A stretch of 64,000 nucleotides of DNA from Streptomyces sp. NBS 14/10 (GCF_002224125.1 NZ_NCSM01000001.1:62001-126000); one strand, 5' to 3'. Counted from the stretch's first letter, positions 51,830 to 63,288 are shown. The notes: generated by a model not told the origin, from the letters alone. Translations and numbers: made by a program.

Positions 51830-52666
51830 TCACTTTCTGCGGCGCAGCATCCGGCTGACCACGACGGCGGAGGCGAGCACCACCGCGGCGGCGGGCGCGG
51901 CCCAGCGCAGCGCGATACCGGAGGACACGGTCTGGGGCGCGGGTACGGGGGCGTAGCGGCCGCGCGGCGGGGCGTGGTCGACCTCCTCCGTGCTGCGGCC
52001 GATCATGGTGCGGCGCGCATGCGCGGCCTCGGCGGGGGGCTCGTCGTCGAGCTCGCCCAGCTCTTCGAGCTCGCTCAGCTCACTGAGGTCGCCGACCTCG
52101 GCCACGTCCTCGGCATCGTCAAGATCGTCGATGTCGTCGAGGTCCCCGACGTCGTCCACGGCGACCCCGTCGTCGGCCGTATCGGTGTCCTCGACAACCT
52201 CGACGTCCTCGACATCGTCGGGCGTGGCGACCGGCTCCTTCTCCAGGCCGGTGGCCAGCGCCGCGCCGAAGCGGTCCAGCAGCCGCCGGGCGACCATGAC
52301 GGCCGCCTGCTCATCGAACTCCGCCAGCCGCCCCTCGCTGCGCACCGTCCCGGAGCAGACCAGCGCGGTCCCGCCGGACACGGCCCTGGGCACCACGGTC
52401 AGCGCGAGCTTCACCGAGCCGCTGCCGCGCGCCTCCGTCCCCTCGCCCGCCACCTCGAAGCCGGCGCCGCGCTCGGCGATCCGCAGCGAGCCGCGGTAGG
52501 TGATGGTCGAGCCGCCGATCCGCACCCGGAGCCGCCCGGCGAGCGGACCGGCCGCCGCGTCGGCGTCCTGCTGGAGCCCGGGAACGCAGCGGGCGACGCG
52601 GTCCGACTCCGTGAGCGCCAGCCGGACGGTGTCGACGGGAAGCGGAACGAACACCTCATGCTCCAT
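51830..52666 (-). CDS. Tail-anchored SRPBCC/CoxG-like protein with acidic repeats
   Basis: A 278-residue protein. Residues 1-145 are an SRPBCC/CoxG-type lipid- or ligand-binding fold (MEHEVFVPLPVDTVRLAL, VARCVPGLQQ, GSVKLALTVVP, ARRLLDRFGAAL). Residues 150-215 are almost entirely Asp/Glu-Asp-Val-Leu repeats with SELSELEELGELDDEPP. A single C-terminal span (about 253-272) ends in basic VVSRMLRRRK. This layout makes it tail-anchored with an acidic spacer, rare for the family. Its ligand is unknown. Confidence 0.8.
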   Translation of the reverse strand: MEHEVFVPLPVDTVRLALTESDRVARCVPGLQQDADAAAGPLAGRLRVRIGGSTITYRGSLRIAERGAGFEVAGEGTEARGSGSVKLALTVVPRAVSGGTALVCSGTVRSEGRLAEFDEQAAVMVARRLLDRFGAALATGLEKEPVATPDDVEDVEVVEDTDTADDGVAVDDVGDLDDIDDLDDAEDVAEVGDLSELSELEELGELDDEPPAEAAHARRTMIGRSTEEVDHAPPRGRYAPVPAPQTVSSGIALRWAAPAAAVVLASAVVVSRMLRRRK

Positions 52667-52780
52667 AGCTCAAGACACTACCCATCGCGCCTCCCGTGAG
52701 ACCCGTTCCGCCGCGACTTTCCCCGCGTGCGCCCATGAATTCCCCGCGACCCGGCGATATGCGATACGGCGAGTGCGCCG

Positions 52781-52840
52781 GTGCCGTCATGGCGTGTGCG
52801 GCGCCGTCATGGCGTGCCCGGTGCGGTCATGGCGTGTACC
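52781..52840. repeat. Three 20-bp tandem repeats at the spermidine-synthase-like 3' end
   Basis: gtgccgtcatggcgtgtgcg (52781-52800) and two variants (52801-52820, 52821-52840) are in tandem. The third covers the stop codon (52827-52829, minus) of the upstream gene, so copy number can change the C-terminus or the untranslated region. Confidence 0.9.
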
Positions 52841-54608
52841 GGGGGTGCGTCAGCGTCGAGGCGGGCAGCCCCGGCTCCCGCTGCCGCGCCGCCTCCCGCC
52901 CGCCCGCGCGCAGCGCGCCCGGCGTGAGGGACCGCGGGCGCGGGCCGTGGCCTGGCAGGCCCAGCCGTACGGGGGCGCGCCCGGCCAGGACGAAGCCCCA
53001 GTCCTGCGGCGCCGCGGCGGCCCCGCCCGGGGCGCGGTCCGGGGTGCGGTCCGGCCCGCCGGAGGAGCCCGGCGGCTGCCTGCCGACCGTGTACGGCGCG
53101 GTCCGCAGGCCGACCGCGCGCACCGTCGCCTCGACCGTCCAGTACGCCCGCGGGCGCGCGCTCAGCGTTCCCGCGTGCACCGCGAGCCGTCCGCCGGGCG
53201 CCAGCGCGCGCTCCACCAGCCCGTAGAACTCCTGGGAGTAGAGCTTGGTACTGGGCGTGATGCCGGGGTCGGGCAGATCGCAGACCACCACGTCGTACGC
53301 ACCGGGCGTACGCGAGGCGGGCCCGCCTGCCGAGTCGTACGCACGGCCCCCGCCGTCCGCCCGGCGCAGCCAGTCGAACGCGTCGGCGGTGACCACTTGC
53401 ACCCTCGGGTCGCGGTAGGCGTGCGCGTTCAGGGCGGTCAGCCCGGGGTCGGTGCGGGCCAGCCGCACCACCTCGGCGTCGATTTCGACCACGGTGACCG
53501 AGCCGACCCCGCCGTACCGCAGGACCTCGCGCACCGCGAGTCCGTCGCCGCCGCCCAGCACCAGCACGCGCCGGTGCGGTCCGGCCATCGCGGGGTGGAC
53601 CAGCGCCTCGTGGTAGCGGAGCTCATCGCGCCCGCTCACCCGCAGCCGGCCGTCGAGGAAGAGGGACAGCGGCCGCCCGTCCGCCCCGCCGCCGGTCAGC
53701 ACGATCTCCTGGACGCCGGTCCGTACGGCGACCCGTATGTCCGGCCCGTACACGGCCCGCCGGGCGGCCCGCTCGAAGGCGGGGGTCAGCGCCGCGGCGG
53801 CGGCCAGCAGGGCGAGCACCACCACATTGGTCACGACCAGCGTCCACCGCGCCCGCACGCTCAGATCGCGGCGGAACAGCCACAGCACCAGCGCCCCGCC
53901 CGCGACCGCGTTGACCGCGCCGGTCACCAGCGCACCGGTCAGCTGGCCGAGCGCGGGCAGCAGCAGGAACGGGAACGCCAGCCCGCCGACCAGCGCGCCC
54001 ACATAGTCCGCCGCGAACAGATCGGCGACCGCGCCGCCCGCGTCCTGCCGCCGCACCCGCTGGATGAGGGTCATCAGCAGCGGCACCTCGGCGCCGATCA
54101 GCACCCCGATCGCCAGCGAGAAGCCGACGAGCGCGGTGCGCGACTGCCCGGACCATACGAAGCACGCGTACAGCGCCATCGCCGAGCAGCCGCCGACCAG
54201 CGCGAGCACCGCCTCGACCGCGCCGAAGCCGACCGCGGCGCGGCAGCGCAGCCGCTTGGCCAGCAGCGAGCCGAGGCCCATGGCGAAGACCATGACCGAC
54301 AGCACGACGGACGCCTGGGTGACCGAATCGCCCATCAGATAGGAGGCGAGGGCGACCAGTTCGAGCTCGTAGACGAGCCCGCACGCGGCGCAGACGAAGA
54401 CGGTGCCGAGCACGACGAAGCGGCCGAGCCCGGCCGGGACGGGCAGCCGCGCCGGGCGCTCCGGCTCGGCGAGAGACGGCGCGCCCGGCGCGGAACTCGG
54501 CGCAGCGCCCGGGGTGTCGCTCGGCGCGGAACTCGTTGCGGCACTCCCGTCGGCACTCGGCGCGGAACTCGGGGCGGCGGGCACCGGCGAATCGATCACG
54601 AAGGGCAC
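52827..54608 (-). CDS. Membrane-embedded spermidine synthase-like methyltransferase-fold protein
   Basis: A 593-residue protein with an Ala/Ser/Pro-rich N-terminus, about seven membrane spans (residues 60-270), and a C-terminal Rossmann domain of the polyamine synthase type. The motifs are [38 protein letters not shown] (SAM/dcSAM loop), [11 protein letters not shown] and [11 protein letters not shown]. Fused membrane spermidine synthase-like proteins are known in actinobacteria; the donor and product are unproven. It probably acts at the inner membrane face. Confidence 0.85.
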   Translation of the reverse strand: MPFVIDSPVPAAPSSAPSADGSAATSSAPSDTPGAAPSSAPGAPSLAEPERPARLPVPAGLGRFVVLGTVFVCAACGLVYELELVALASYLMGDSVTQASVVLSVMVFAMGLGSLLAKRLRCRAAVGFGAVEAVLALVGGCSAMALYACFVWSGQSRTALVGFSLAIGVLIGAEVPLLMTLIQRVRRQDAGGAVADLFAADYVGALVGGLAFPFLLLPALGQLTGALVTGAVNAVAGGALVLWLFRRDLSVRARWTLVVTNVVVLALLAAAAALTPAFERAARRAVYGPDIRVAVRTGVQEIVLTGGGADGRPLSLFLDGRLRVSGRDELRYHEALVHPAMAGPHRRVLVLGGGDGLAVREVLRYGGVGSVTVVEIDAEVVRLARTDPGLTALNAHAYRDPRVQVVTADAFDWLRRADGGGRAYDSAGGPASRTPGAYDVVVCDLPDPGITPSTKLYSQEFYGLVERALAPGGRLAVHAGTLSARPRAYWTVEATVRAVGLRTAPYTVGRQPPGSSGGPDRTPDRAPGGAAAAPQDWGFVLAGRAPVRLGLPGHGPRPRSLTPGALRAGGREAARQREPGLPASTLTHPRYTP

Positions 54609-54698
54609 GCTACGTTACATATCGCCCATGCCCCGTCACCCACACGGATGCATTGCCCGCCGCTCATCCGTGCCTAGCCCCACTCCCGGAAGGGGACT

Positions 54699-55217
54699 TC
54701 ACAGCGCCGCCGCCACCCGCGCCCCCACACATGTACGCGTCGCCACCAGCCGCCCCTCCTGCGGATAGGCGTGCCAGGTCCGCCAGCTCAGCGCCCCTTC
54801 GCGGCACTGCGCGACCATCGCCGTGAACGCGTGCGGACTGCCGGGGAAGGTGCCGGCCAGCCCGTGTGGATGGTCCGCCACCAGCGCGAGCAGTTCCTGC
54901 GCGCGCCCCGCGAACGAACCGCGCGACAGTTCCTCGACGCGCGCCGCGAATTCGTACTCGCGGCCGTCGACGACCGTGGAGACGCCCATCGGCAGCGGGG
55001 TGCTGTTCCCCGACATACAGGCCACGGTCTCCGAACAGGAGCCCTCCTCGCCCTCCATGAGGACCTGATGGGAGGCCCCGAGCAGCCTCAACTGTACGGA
55101 GAACTCGCGCAGTCGCAGATCGAGCACGGCCAGGGCCGGGAGCGGCTCCCGCCCCAGGGACCAGGCGAGGTCGTCGGCGCGGGTGTCGGTGTAGGCAGTC
55201 TTGAGGGTCGTGAGCAT
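54699..55217 (-). CDS. DUF2617 protein
   Basis: A 172-residue actinobacterial protein, start MLTTLKTAYTDTRADDLAWSLG, with LREFSVQLRLLGASHQVLMEGEEGSCSETVAC and HPHGLAGTFPGSPHAFTAM, matching DUF2617 as I remember it. Function is unknown; no membrane segments. ATG 55217 has GGAG seven bases upstream. It lies divergently placed relative to the aminotransferase cluster and beside the spermidine-synthase-like gene. Confidence 0.85.
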   Translation of the reverse strand: MLTTLKTAYTDTRADDLAWSLGREPLPALAVLDLRLREFSVQLRLLGASHQVLMEGEEGSCSETVACMSGNSTPLPMGVSTVVDGREYEFAARVEELSRGSFAGRAQELLALVADHPHGLAGTFPGSPHAFTAMVAQCREGALSWRTWHAYPQEGRLVATRTCVGARVAAAL

Positions 55218-55448
55218 GGGTCGGCTCCGCAAACAGCGCAGGGGGAAGAGATGGGCCGGCCCGCCCCGCCGTGAGCCGGGCGCGTTCGGATGCGCCGACT
55301 CGGGCTCACACGGGGTCCGTAGGGTCGGTGGTATACGGAATCATGGAATGAGCGCGCGCCACATCGTTTTTACCCATCTTCGCCAGGTTTCCACCCCTGC
55401 GGGCGCCTATCAGTTCATGTGTTCAATAGGCACTGGCGCTCAACAGCC

Positions 55449-55482
55449 GTGCGCCCGGCGTGCCTTGGCACGCCGGGCGCAC
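55449..55482. terminator. Perfect 16-bp stem hairpin downstream of the Cys/His/Gly-rich gene
   Basis: Arms 55449-55464 and 55467-55482 pair without mismatch (gtgcgcccggcgtgcc and its complement). On the minus strand it lies 32 bases past the stop at 55514. The 296-base stretch 55218-55513 holds nothing else clear besides promoter space for the DUF2617 gene. Confidence 0.85.
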
Positions 55483-55513
55483 GGGGCGGATGGAGAAGCC
55501 GACCCCCCGTGAG

Positions 55514-55801
55514 TCAGCTGCCCCCTCCGCAGCCACCACCTCCGCCGCCGCCGCAAGACGAGCCGCCCCCACACGACGACCCGCTGCCACCGCACGAGTG
55601 GTGATGTCCTCCCCCGTGTCCCCCGTGTCCCCCGTGACTGTGTCCCCCGAACCCGTCGGAGCCGGCCCACCAGCTGCCATGGGACCTGCCGCCGTACGCG
55701 GAAGTGCCCCAGGCCCTGGCCCGCCGGGTCCGCGCGGTGCCGAGCGCGGCCAGCGCCGCGACGGCGAACGCCACCACGACCAGCACGACCATGAAGGTCA
55801 T
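55514..55801 (-). CDS. Small membrane protein with His/Cys/Gly-rich tail
   Basis: A 95-residue protein: one N-terminal span (about 4-21), a basic stretch GTARTRRARAW, then a low-complexity tail. The tail contains HSHGGHGGHGG, HHHSCGG and several Ser-Cys-Gly-Gly units ending CGGGGGGGCGGGS. The histidine and cysteine clusters suggest metal binding. With the N-in or N-out orientation undecided, it could be a surface-exposed chelator. The family is unknown to me; codon bias supports a real gene. Confidence 0.75.
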   Translation of the reverse strand: MTFMVVLVVVAFAVAALAALGTARTRRARAWGTSAYGGRSHGSWWAGSDGFGGHSHGGHGGHGGGHHHSCGGSGSSCGGGSSCGGGGGGGCGGGS

Positions 55802-55932
55802 CGGACCTCACGCTCCCTTCCGTTTCCCCCGTAGCGAGGTACCGGTCCGTACCTGTTAAGAACGATGCCCGGGCCCCTGAGGGGTCAAAGCGGAGTTGAG
55901 GAAGTCCAGAGGTTGGGCGGAGGATGGCCCCC

Positions 55933-57102
55933 ATGGGACGACCGCTGCTCAACCGCCGCCTGGCCGAATTCGGCACCACGATCTTCGCGGAGATGTCGGC
56001 GCTCGCCGTGGAGACCGGCTCGATCAACCTCGGCCAGGGCTTCCCCGACAGCGACGGCCCCGAAGAGGTGCGCGAGGCGGCGGTCCGCGCGCTGCGCGAC
56101 GGCCGCGGCAACCAGTACCCGCCGGGTCCCGGCATCCCCGAGCTGCGCACCGCCGTCGCCGAGCATCAGCGGCGGTGGTACGGACTGTCGTACGACCCGG
56201 ACCGCGAGGTGCTGGTCACCGCGGGCGCGACCGAGGCCATCGCCGCCTCGCTGCTCGCGCTGCTGGAGCCGGGCGACGAGGTGATCGCCCTGGAGCCGTA
56301 CTACGACTCGTACGCCGCGTGCATCGCGATGGCGGGCGGCAGCCGCGTCCCGGTCACCCTCCGCCCCGACGGTGACGCCTTCCGGCTCGACCTGGACGAG
56401 CTGCGCGCCGCGGTCACCGACCGCACCCGGCTCATCCTCCTCAACACCCCCCACAACCCCACCGGCACCGTCCTCACCCGCGAGGAGCTGGCCGCCGTCG
56501 CCGAGCTCGCCACCGAGCGGGATCTGCTGGTGGTGACGGACGAGGTCTACGAGCACCTGGTCTTCGGTGCCGAGCACACCCCGCTCGCCTCCTTCCCCGG
56601 TATGCGCGAGCGCACCGTCACCATCAGCTCGGCGGGCAAGACCTTCTCCTTCACGGGGTGGAAGGTCGGCTGGGTGACCGGATCGGCGGAGCTGGTCGCG
56701 GCCGTACGCTCCGCCAAGCAGTTCCTCACCTACGTCTCCTCCGGCCCCTTCCAGTACGCGGTCGCCGAGGCGCTGCGCCTGTCCGACAGCTACTTCCACA
56801 CCATCCGCGCGGACCTGCTGGCCAAGCGCGATCTGCTGGCCGGCGGCCTCGCCGACGCGGGCTTCACGGTCTTCCGCCCCTCCGGCACGTACTTCATCAC
56901 CACCGATATCCGCCCCCTCGGCGAGACCGACGGCTTCGCCTTCTGCCGCGCCCTCCCCGAGCGCTGCGGCGTCGTGGCGATCCCCAACGCCGTCTTCTAC
57001 GACCACCAGGACCAGGGCGCCCCCTTCGTCCGCTTCGCGTTCTGCAAGCGCGAGAGCGTCCTCGAAGAGGCGGCGACCCGCCTCAAGAGCCTCGCGGGCT
57101 GA
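55933..57102 (+). CDS. Class I/II PLP aminotransferase (DapC/kynurenine aminotransferase-like)
   Basis: A 389-residue aminotransferase. It has SINLGQGFPDSDGPEEV, GNQYPPGPGIPELR, TAGATEAIAASLLAL, LNTPHNPTGTVL, VVTDEVYEHLVF, the Schiff-base Lys in ISSAGKTFSFTGWKVGW, and the C-terminal FVRFAFCKRE. The family includes N-succinyldiaminopimelate aminotransferase (DapC) and kynurenine/methionine aminotransferases. The ATG at 55933 is chosen because GCGGAGG directly abuts the ATG at 55924 and better serves the second ATG. Confidence 0.92.
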   Translation: MGRPLLNRRLAEFGTTIFAEMSALAVETGSINLGQGFPDSDGPEEVREAAVRALRDGRGNQYPPGPGIPELRTAVAEHQRRWYGLSYDPDREVLVTAGATEAIAASLLALLEPGDEVIALEPYYDSYAACIAMAGGSRVPVTLRPDGDAFRLDLDELRAAVTDRTRLILLNTPHNPTGTVLTREELAAVAELATERDLLVVTDEVYEHLVFGAEHTPLASFPGMRERTVTISSAGKTFSFTGWKVGWVTGSAELVAAVRSAKQFLTYVSSGPFQYAVAEALRLSDSYFHTIRADLLAKRDLLAGGLADAGFTVFRPSGTYFITTDIRPLGETDGFAFCRALPERCGVVAIPNAVFYDHQDQGAPFVRFAFCKRESVLEEAATRLKSLAG

Positions 57103-57240
57103 GCCGGCCCCAGCCCCCCGTACGGGTCACCCCGGTCGCGGGCGGGCGCGGCGTCGCGCATGGTCGTGGTGTGCCGGGCCCCGCCGCATTCCCGGGGCTC
57201 GGCACGCGACAGCCGCGTGTACCCCCTCCGGAGGTGCCCC

Positions 57241-58437
57241 GTGTCCGCCGACACCAGCGCGCCCATACGGGTCCCGGAGCCCCCGGCGCCGCCCCCGGTT
57301 CCGCTCAGTGCCACCACCCGCCTGCGCGCCTCGCTGCGCCGGGCCGCGCCCGCGCTCGGGCTGTACGCCGCCGGCCGGCTGATCGGGCTGGTGTGCCTGG
57401 CGGTCTGGGCCGGGTGGGTCGGCAAGCATCCGCGTACGCTGCTCGGCTACTCCTGGGACAGCGTCTGGTACGTGGGCATCGTCCGGCACGGCTACACCAG
57501 CACCCTCCCGCCGGACCCCGCCAAGCACGGCGTCACCTTCAGCGACATGGCCTTCTTTCCGCTGTTCCCGATGCTCATGCGGACCCTCACCACCTTCCTG
57601 CCCATCACCGCGGTGACCGCCGGGCTCGTGGTCGCCTGGGTTTCGGCGGGGCTGGCGGCCTGGGGGATCCACGCCGTCGGGGAGCGGCTGCACGGGCGGC
57701 GCGTGGGCGCGGCGCTGGTGGTGCTGTGGGGGCTGCTGCCGCACGCGATCGTGCAGTCCATGGCGTACACCGAGCCGCTGCTGACCGCGCTGGCCGCCTG
57801 GTCGCTGTACGCGGTCCTGACCCGGCGCTGGCTGTGGGCGGGGACGCTGGCCCTGCTGGCCGGGGCGTCCCGGCCCAACGGCATCGCCGTCGTGGCGGCG
57901 GTCTGCTGCTGTGCCGCCGCCGAAGTGTTGGGACGCCAAGCGTCGTGGCGGGTGTGGGCGGGCGCCGCGCTCTCGCCGCTGGGGTGGCTCGGCTATCTGG
58001 CCTGGGTGGGCTACCGGCGCGGCAGCTGGCACGGCTACTTCGCCGTCCAGGACGAGTGGGGGTCCCGGTTCGACTTCGGGGTGAACGCCCTCCGGTTCGT
58101 CCGGCACCTGCTGATCAGCAAGGCGTCGTTCGCGTACTTCGTGGCGCTGGTGATCCTGGGTGTCGCGCTGGTGCTGTTCGCGCTGCTCACGGCCGACCGT
58201 CCGCCGCTCTCGCTGCTGATCTACACGCTGGTGCTGGTCACCATCACCCTCGGCGGCAGCAACTACTTCGCCTCCAAGCCGCGCTTCCTGCTGCCCGCCT
58301 TCCCGCTGCTGCTCCCGGTGGCCGTGGCCATGGCGAGAGCCCGGCCGCGCACCGCCATGCTGACCGGCGGCGCGCTGGCCGGGCTCTCCTTCGTCTATGG
58401 GACGTATCTGCTGACCGTGGCCCGCATCCCGATGTAG
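57241..58437 (+). CDS. PIG-V-like mannosyltransferase, multi-span membrane protein
   Basis: A 398-residue GT-C-type membrane protein with about eight spans. The first luminal/extracellular loop has WDSVWYVGIVRHGYTSTLPPD and FFPLFPMLMR, which match the conserved WD..WY and FFPLYP patterns of PIG-V/mannosyltransferase family proteins. SMAYTEPLLTALAAWSLY and GASRPNGIAVV follow. It probably transfers mannose from polyprenyl-phosphate-mannose to a lipid or protein acceptor. GTG 57241 has GGAGGTGCCCC upstream. Confidence 0.85.
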   Translation: MSADTSAPIRVPEPPAPPPVPLSATTRLRASLRRAAPALGLYAAGRLIGLVCLAVWAGWVGKHPRTLLGYSWDSVWYVGIVRHGYTSTLPPDPAKHGVTFSDMAFFPLFPMLMRTLTTFLPITAVTAGLVVAWVSAGLAAWGIHAVGERLHGRRVGAALVVLWGLLPHAIVQSMAYTEPLLTALAAWSLYAVLTRRWLWAGTLALLAGASRPNGIAVVAAVCCCAAAEVLGRQASWRVWAGAALSPLGWLGYLAWVGYRRGSWHGYFAVQDEWGSRFDFGVNALRFVRHLLISKASFAYFVALVILGVALVLFALLTADRPPLSLLIYTLVLVTITLGGSNYFASKPRFLLPAFPLLLPVAVAMARARPRTAMLTGGALAGLSFVYGTYLLTVARIPM

Positions 58438-58479
58438 GCAGGCGTCAGCAGGGCCCGGGGCCGGGTTCGGGCCGGGCCG

Positions 58480-59010
58480 TCAGGCCTCGTCGTCGTCCGG
58501 CTTGTCGTCGCCGTCGGACTCGATATCGGCCTCCAGGCCCAGCTGCTCGACCAACCACTTGTCGAATTCGATCGAGGCCCGCACCCAGCTGACCGTGCTG
58601 GACACAAAGTGCTCCAGGCTGACGCCGGTGCCGATCAGCATCTGCGCCTCGCCGATCAGCCGGACCGTGCCGTCGTCGTTGGTGTGGCTGTAGACCTTCG
58701 GCCACAGCGTACGACGGTTCCAGTCGTCGATCGCTTCGAGCAGTCGCGGCTTCTCGTCGATCTCGTGCGGCCGGTCGTAGAAGGTCCGGACCGAGAAGAC
58801 CTGCTGCTCCTCCTCACCACGGAACATGAAGTAGGTGCGGAACTGCTCCCACGGCGCGGCGAGGTCCCCCTCCTCGTCGACGACGTACTTCAGCTCCATC
58901 TGCTCCAGCAGCTGCTTGACCAGGTCCTGGTCGGGCAGCACGGGGCCCGTCGGACCCTGCGGCTCGGGCTGGCCCCCGAAATTCGGAATCGAGGACGGGT
59001 CGATGCTCAC
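58480..59010 (-). CDS. YbjN-domain protein
   Basis: A 176-residue YbjN family protein: LVKQLLEQMELKYVVDEEGDLAAPWEQFRTYFMFRGEEEQQVFSVRTFYDR, then LLEAIDDWNRRTLWPKVYSHTNDDGTVRLIGEAQMLIGTGVSLEHFVSSTV. The fold resembles type III secretion chaperones; roles in actinobacteria are unknown. The C-terminus is strongly acidic (ESDGDDKPDDDEA). GTG 59010 has AAGGGAAATCC upstream. It follows clpB on the same strand, 74 bases after its stop. Confidence 0.9.
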   Translation of the reverse strand: MSIDPSSIPNFGGQPEPQGPTGPVLPDQDLVKQLLEQMELKYVVDEEGDLAAPWEQFRTYFMFRGEEEQQVFSVRTFYDRPHEIDEKPRLLEAIDDWNRRTLWPKVYSHTNDDGTVRLIGEAQMLIGTGVSLEHFVSSTVSWVRASIEFDKWLVEQLGLEADIESDGDDKPDDDEA

Positions 59011-59084
59011 CGTGGATTTCCCTTCGTCTGGATACCGCCATCCTCCCTCACACCCGCCCCCGACGTGCAAGTGCGGGCGGACTG

Positions 59085-61676
<2,592 letters not shown>

Positions 61677-61751
61677 GTCCCCGTGTTCCTCCTCATCGCG
61701 CTGGTGGCACTCAGTTCGTACTCAATCCCTGCCGTGCCCAACATCCGTAAA

Positions 61752-61772
61752 GTTGAGTCTATTCCACTCAAG
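61752..61772. promoter_or_regulatory. HAIR element (HspR-binding site) upstream of clpB
   Basis: GTTGAGT (61752-61758), seven bases and ACTCAAG (61766-61772) match the HAIR consensus CTTGAGT-N7-ACTCAAG with one mismatch in the left half. It lies about 76 bases upstream of clpB and overlaps the expected promoter, so the repressor HspR should bind. It is also close to the divergent PPOX gene. Confidence 0.9.
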
Positions 61773-61819
61773 TGTGGCCAGTCGAGAGAGGGAACACCCT
61801 GGCCGATAGATTGGCCACC

Positions 61820-62224
61820 ATGGCCCTCGACCCCCGCGACCCCGGCCCCGACTACCTCGCCTTCTGGCGCGAGCGCCATGTGTGCACCCTGACCACACCG
61901 CGCCCCGACGGCACGCCGCATGTGGTCCCCGTCGGTGTCACATACGACCCGGCGGCCGGAATCGCTCGGGTCATCGCCAACAAGCACAGCCGCAAGGTCG
62001 CCCATGTCCAGGCGGCCGGCCCCTCCGGCGCACCCGTCGCCGTCTGCCAGTTCGCCGGAAAACGGTGGGCGACGCTCGAGGGCCGGGCGGTGATCCGCAC
62101 CGAGGCCGAGCTCATCGACAACGCGGTGCGGCGCTACGCCGAGCGCTACGAGCGCACCCCCGCCCCCAACCCGGACCGGGTGCTGATCGAGATCACGCTC
62201 ACCAGGGCGCTGGGCCGGGCGTGA
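61820..62224 (+). CDS. PPOX-class F420/FMN-binding oxidoreductase
   Basis: A 134-residue split-barrel flavin/deazaflavin protein. It has FWRERHVCTLTTPRPDGTPHVVPVGVTYDP, IANKHSRKVAHVQ and VCQFAGKRWATLEGRAVI, the standard F420-dependent PPOX layout. The cofactor cannot be fixed by eye, but F420 is common in Streptomyces. The ATG 61820 lies only eight bases after TAGATT (61806-61811), so the mRNA may be leaderless. It is divergent from clpB. Confidence 0.88.
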   Translation: MALDPRDPGPDYLAFWRERHVCTLTTPRPDGTPHVVPVGVTYDPAAGIARVIANKHSRKVAHVQAAGPSGAPVAVCQFAGKRWATLEGRAVIRTEAELIDNAVRRYAERYERTPAPNPDRVLIEITLTRALGRA

Positions 62225-62258
62225 GCACGAGAGCGTGAGCACGAGGGGCTGAGCACGA

Positions 62259-62291
62259 GGGGCGCCGCCGGGCCTCACCCGGCGCCGCCCC
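62259..62291. terminator. GC-rich hairpin between the PPOX and cupin genes
   Basis: ggggcgccgccggg and its near-complement form a stem with two mismatches around a short loop, between convergent stops at 62224 and 62308. Just before it, three gagcacgag copies occur in tandem-like spacing. Confidence 0.5.
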
Positions 62292-62307
62292 TGTCCCCCA
62301 TCGCCAC

Positions 62308-62676
62308 TCAGCTCGGACCTTTCGCCTTCGCGTACTCGGTGGCCATCTCGCCGGCGACGTCGTACAGCACGACGGCCTCGTCACCGACCACCCGCGCTTC
62401 ATGCCCCGGGGAGACGACAAAGACATCGCCGGGTCCGATCTCGGACTCCGCCCCGTCGTCCATCCGAATGCGCATCCGCCCCCGGGCCACGATCCCGCGG
62501 TGCCCCACCTGGCAGCTGTCCGTCCCGGCTATCTCCCGGACGGATTCCGTCCAGCGCCAGCCGGGCTCGAAGGTGCCCACGGCGAAATCGAGACCGCTCA
62601 GGTGCAGGACCTCGATATGGCCCCGGGGAAAGTCACGCCGCTCGTCGGGCTTTTCGATCGTCTTGACTTCCAACAT
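62308..62676 (-). CDS. Cupin-domain protein
   Basis: A 122-residue single-domain cupin: MLEVKTIEKPDERRDFPRGHIEVLHLSGLDFAVGTFEPGWRWTESVREI, then SCQVGHRGIVARGRMRIRMDDG and GDVFVVSPGHEARVVGDE. The first metal motif is largely replaced (W-R-W and Q-V-G-H instead of HxH...), so metal binding is partial at best. The start ATG 62676 has CAGGAGGTACCGCC upstream. Role unknown; a small-molecule sensor or decarboxylase-like protein is possible. Confidence 0.85.
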   Translation of the reverse strand: MLEVKTIEKPDERRDFPRGHIEVLHLSGLDFAVGTFEPGWRWTESVREIAGTDSCQVGHRGIVARGRMRIRMDDGAESEIGPGDVFVVSPGHEARVVGDEAVVLYDVAGEMATEYAKAKGPS

Positions 62677-62775
62677 GGCGGTACCTCCTGTGCCGTACTT
62701 CCATGGTGCACTCGACGGCAGGCACTTCCATCGTGCGCCGGGCGGCGGCACCTCGCACGCCGCGGTCGACGGTGA

Positions 62776-62801
62776 CTCAGATCACTGAGAGTAAAGCTCA
62801 G
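62776..62801. promoter_or_regulatory. Three-part CTCAG/CTGAG dyad in a divergent spacer
   Basis: CTCAG (62776-62780), ATCA, CTGAG (62785-62789), AGTAAAG and CTCAG (62797-62801) form two overlapping inverted repeats between the cupin and small membrane protein genes. Tentative operator. Confidence 0.4.
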
Positions 62802-62858
62802 GCCAAACCCTCGCGACGCAGCGTCACACAAGGCCGCGGCCTGAAATGATCCCCAAAT

Positions 62859-63242
62859 ATGTTCCTATCGCTGTCCACCAGCACGTGGATGCTGATCGCC
62901 GCGGGCGCCACGCTCTTCAACCTCGTCGCCATGCAGTGGATCATCGAGATCCCGCAGTACCGCATGAAGCAGTTCTTGATGCCGGTCGTCGGCATCATCG
63001 CGGTGGGAGGGAACGGCCTCACCCAGGGTGATGCGCCGGCCAGCATTTGCTACCAGTACACGGCGCTCATGATCATCATGCCGGTCATGCTCGCCCCTGT
63101 ACGCAGCCGGATCACCCGCGACTACTACCGGTGGGTCCAAAACCCGGCGACGAAGCCGGGCAAGGGGACGATGGCCTGGCTCACCACCTCGTTCCTGATC
63201 ATGGTGATCGCGGCCACGGTCCTCTGGCGAGTGGGGAACTGA
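62859..63242 (+). CDS. Four-span membrane protein of unknown function
   Basis: A 127-residue hydrophobic protein with about four membrane spans (about 10-29, 39-57, 66-81 and 105-123). Between spans it has short loops: IIEIPQYRMKQ, NGLTQGDAPASICYQY and PVRSRITRDYYRWVQNPATKPGKGT. It contains many Ile and Met residues and its base composition is visibly lower in G+C than its neighbours, which can simply reflect membrane codons. I do not recognise the family. No ribosome-binding site is evident at the ATG. Independent of its neighbours. Confidence 0.65.
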   Translation: MFLSLSTSTWMLIAAGATLFNLVAMQWIIEIPQYRMKQFLMPVVGIIAVGGNGLTQGDAPASICYQYTALMIIMPVMLAPVRSRITRDYYRWVQNPATKPGKGTMAWLTTSFLIMVIAATVLWRVGN

Positions 63243-63288
63243 TCATGACCGCCTGCCGGACGCCGCACCCCCGGCCCCGGTCACCGGA

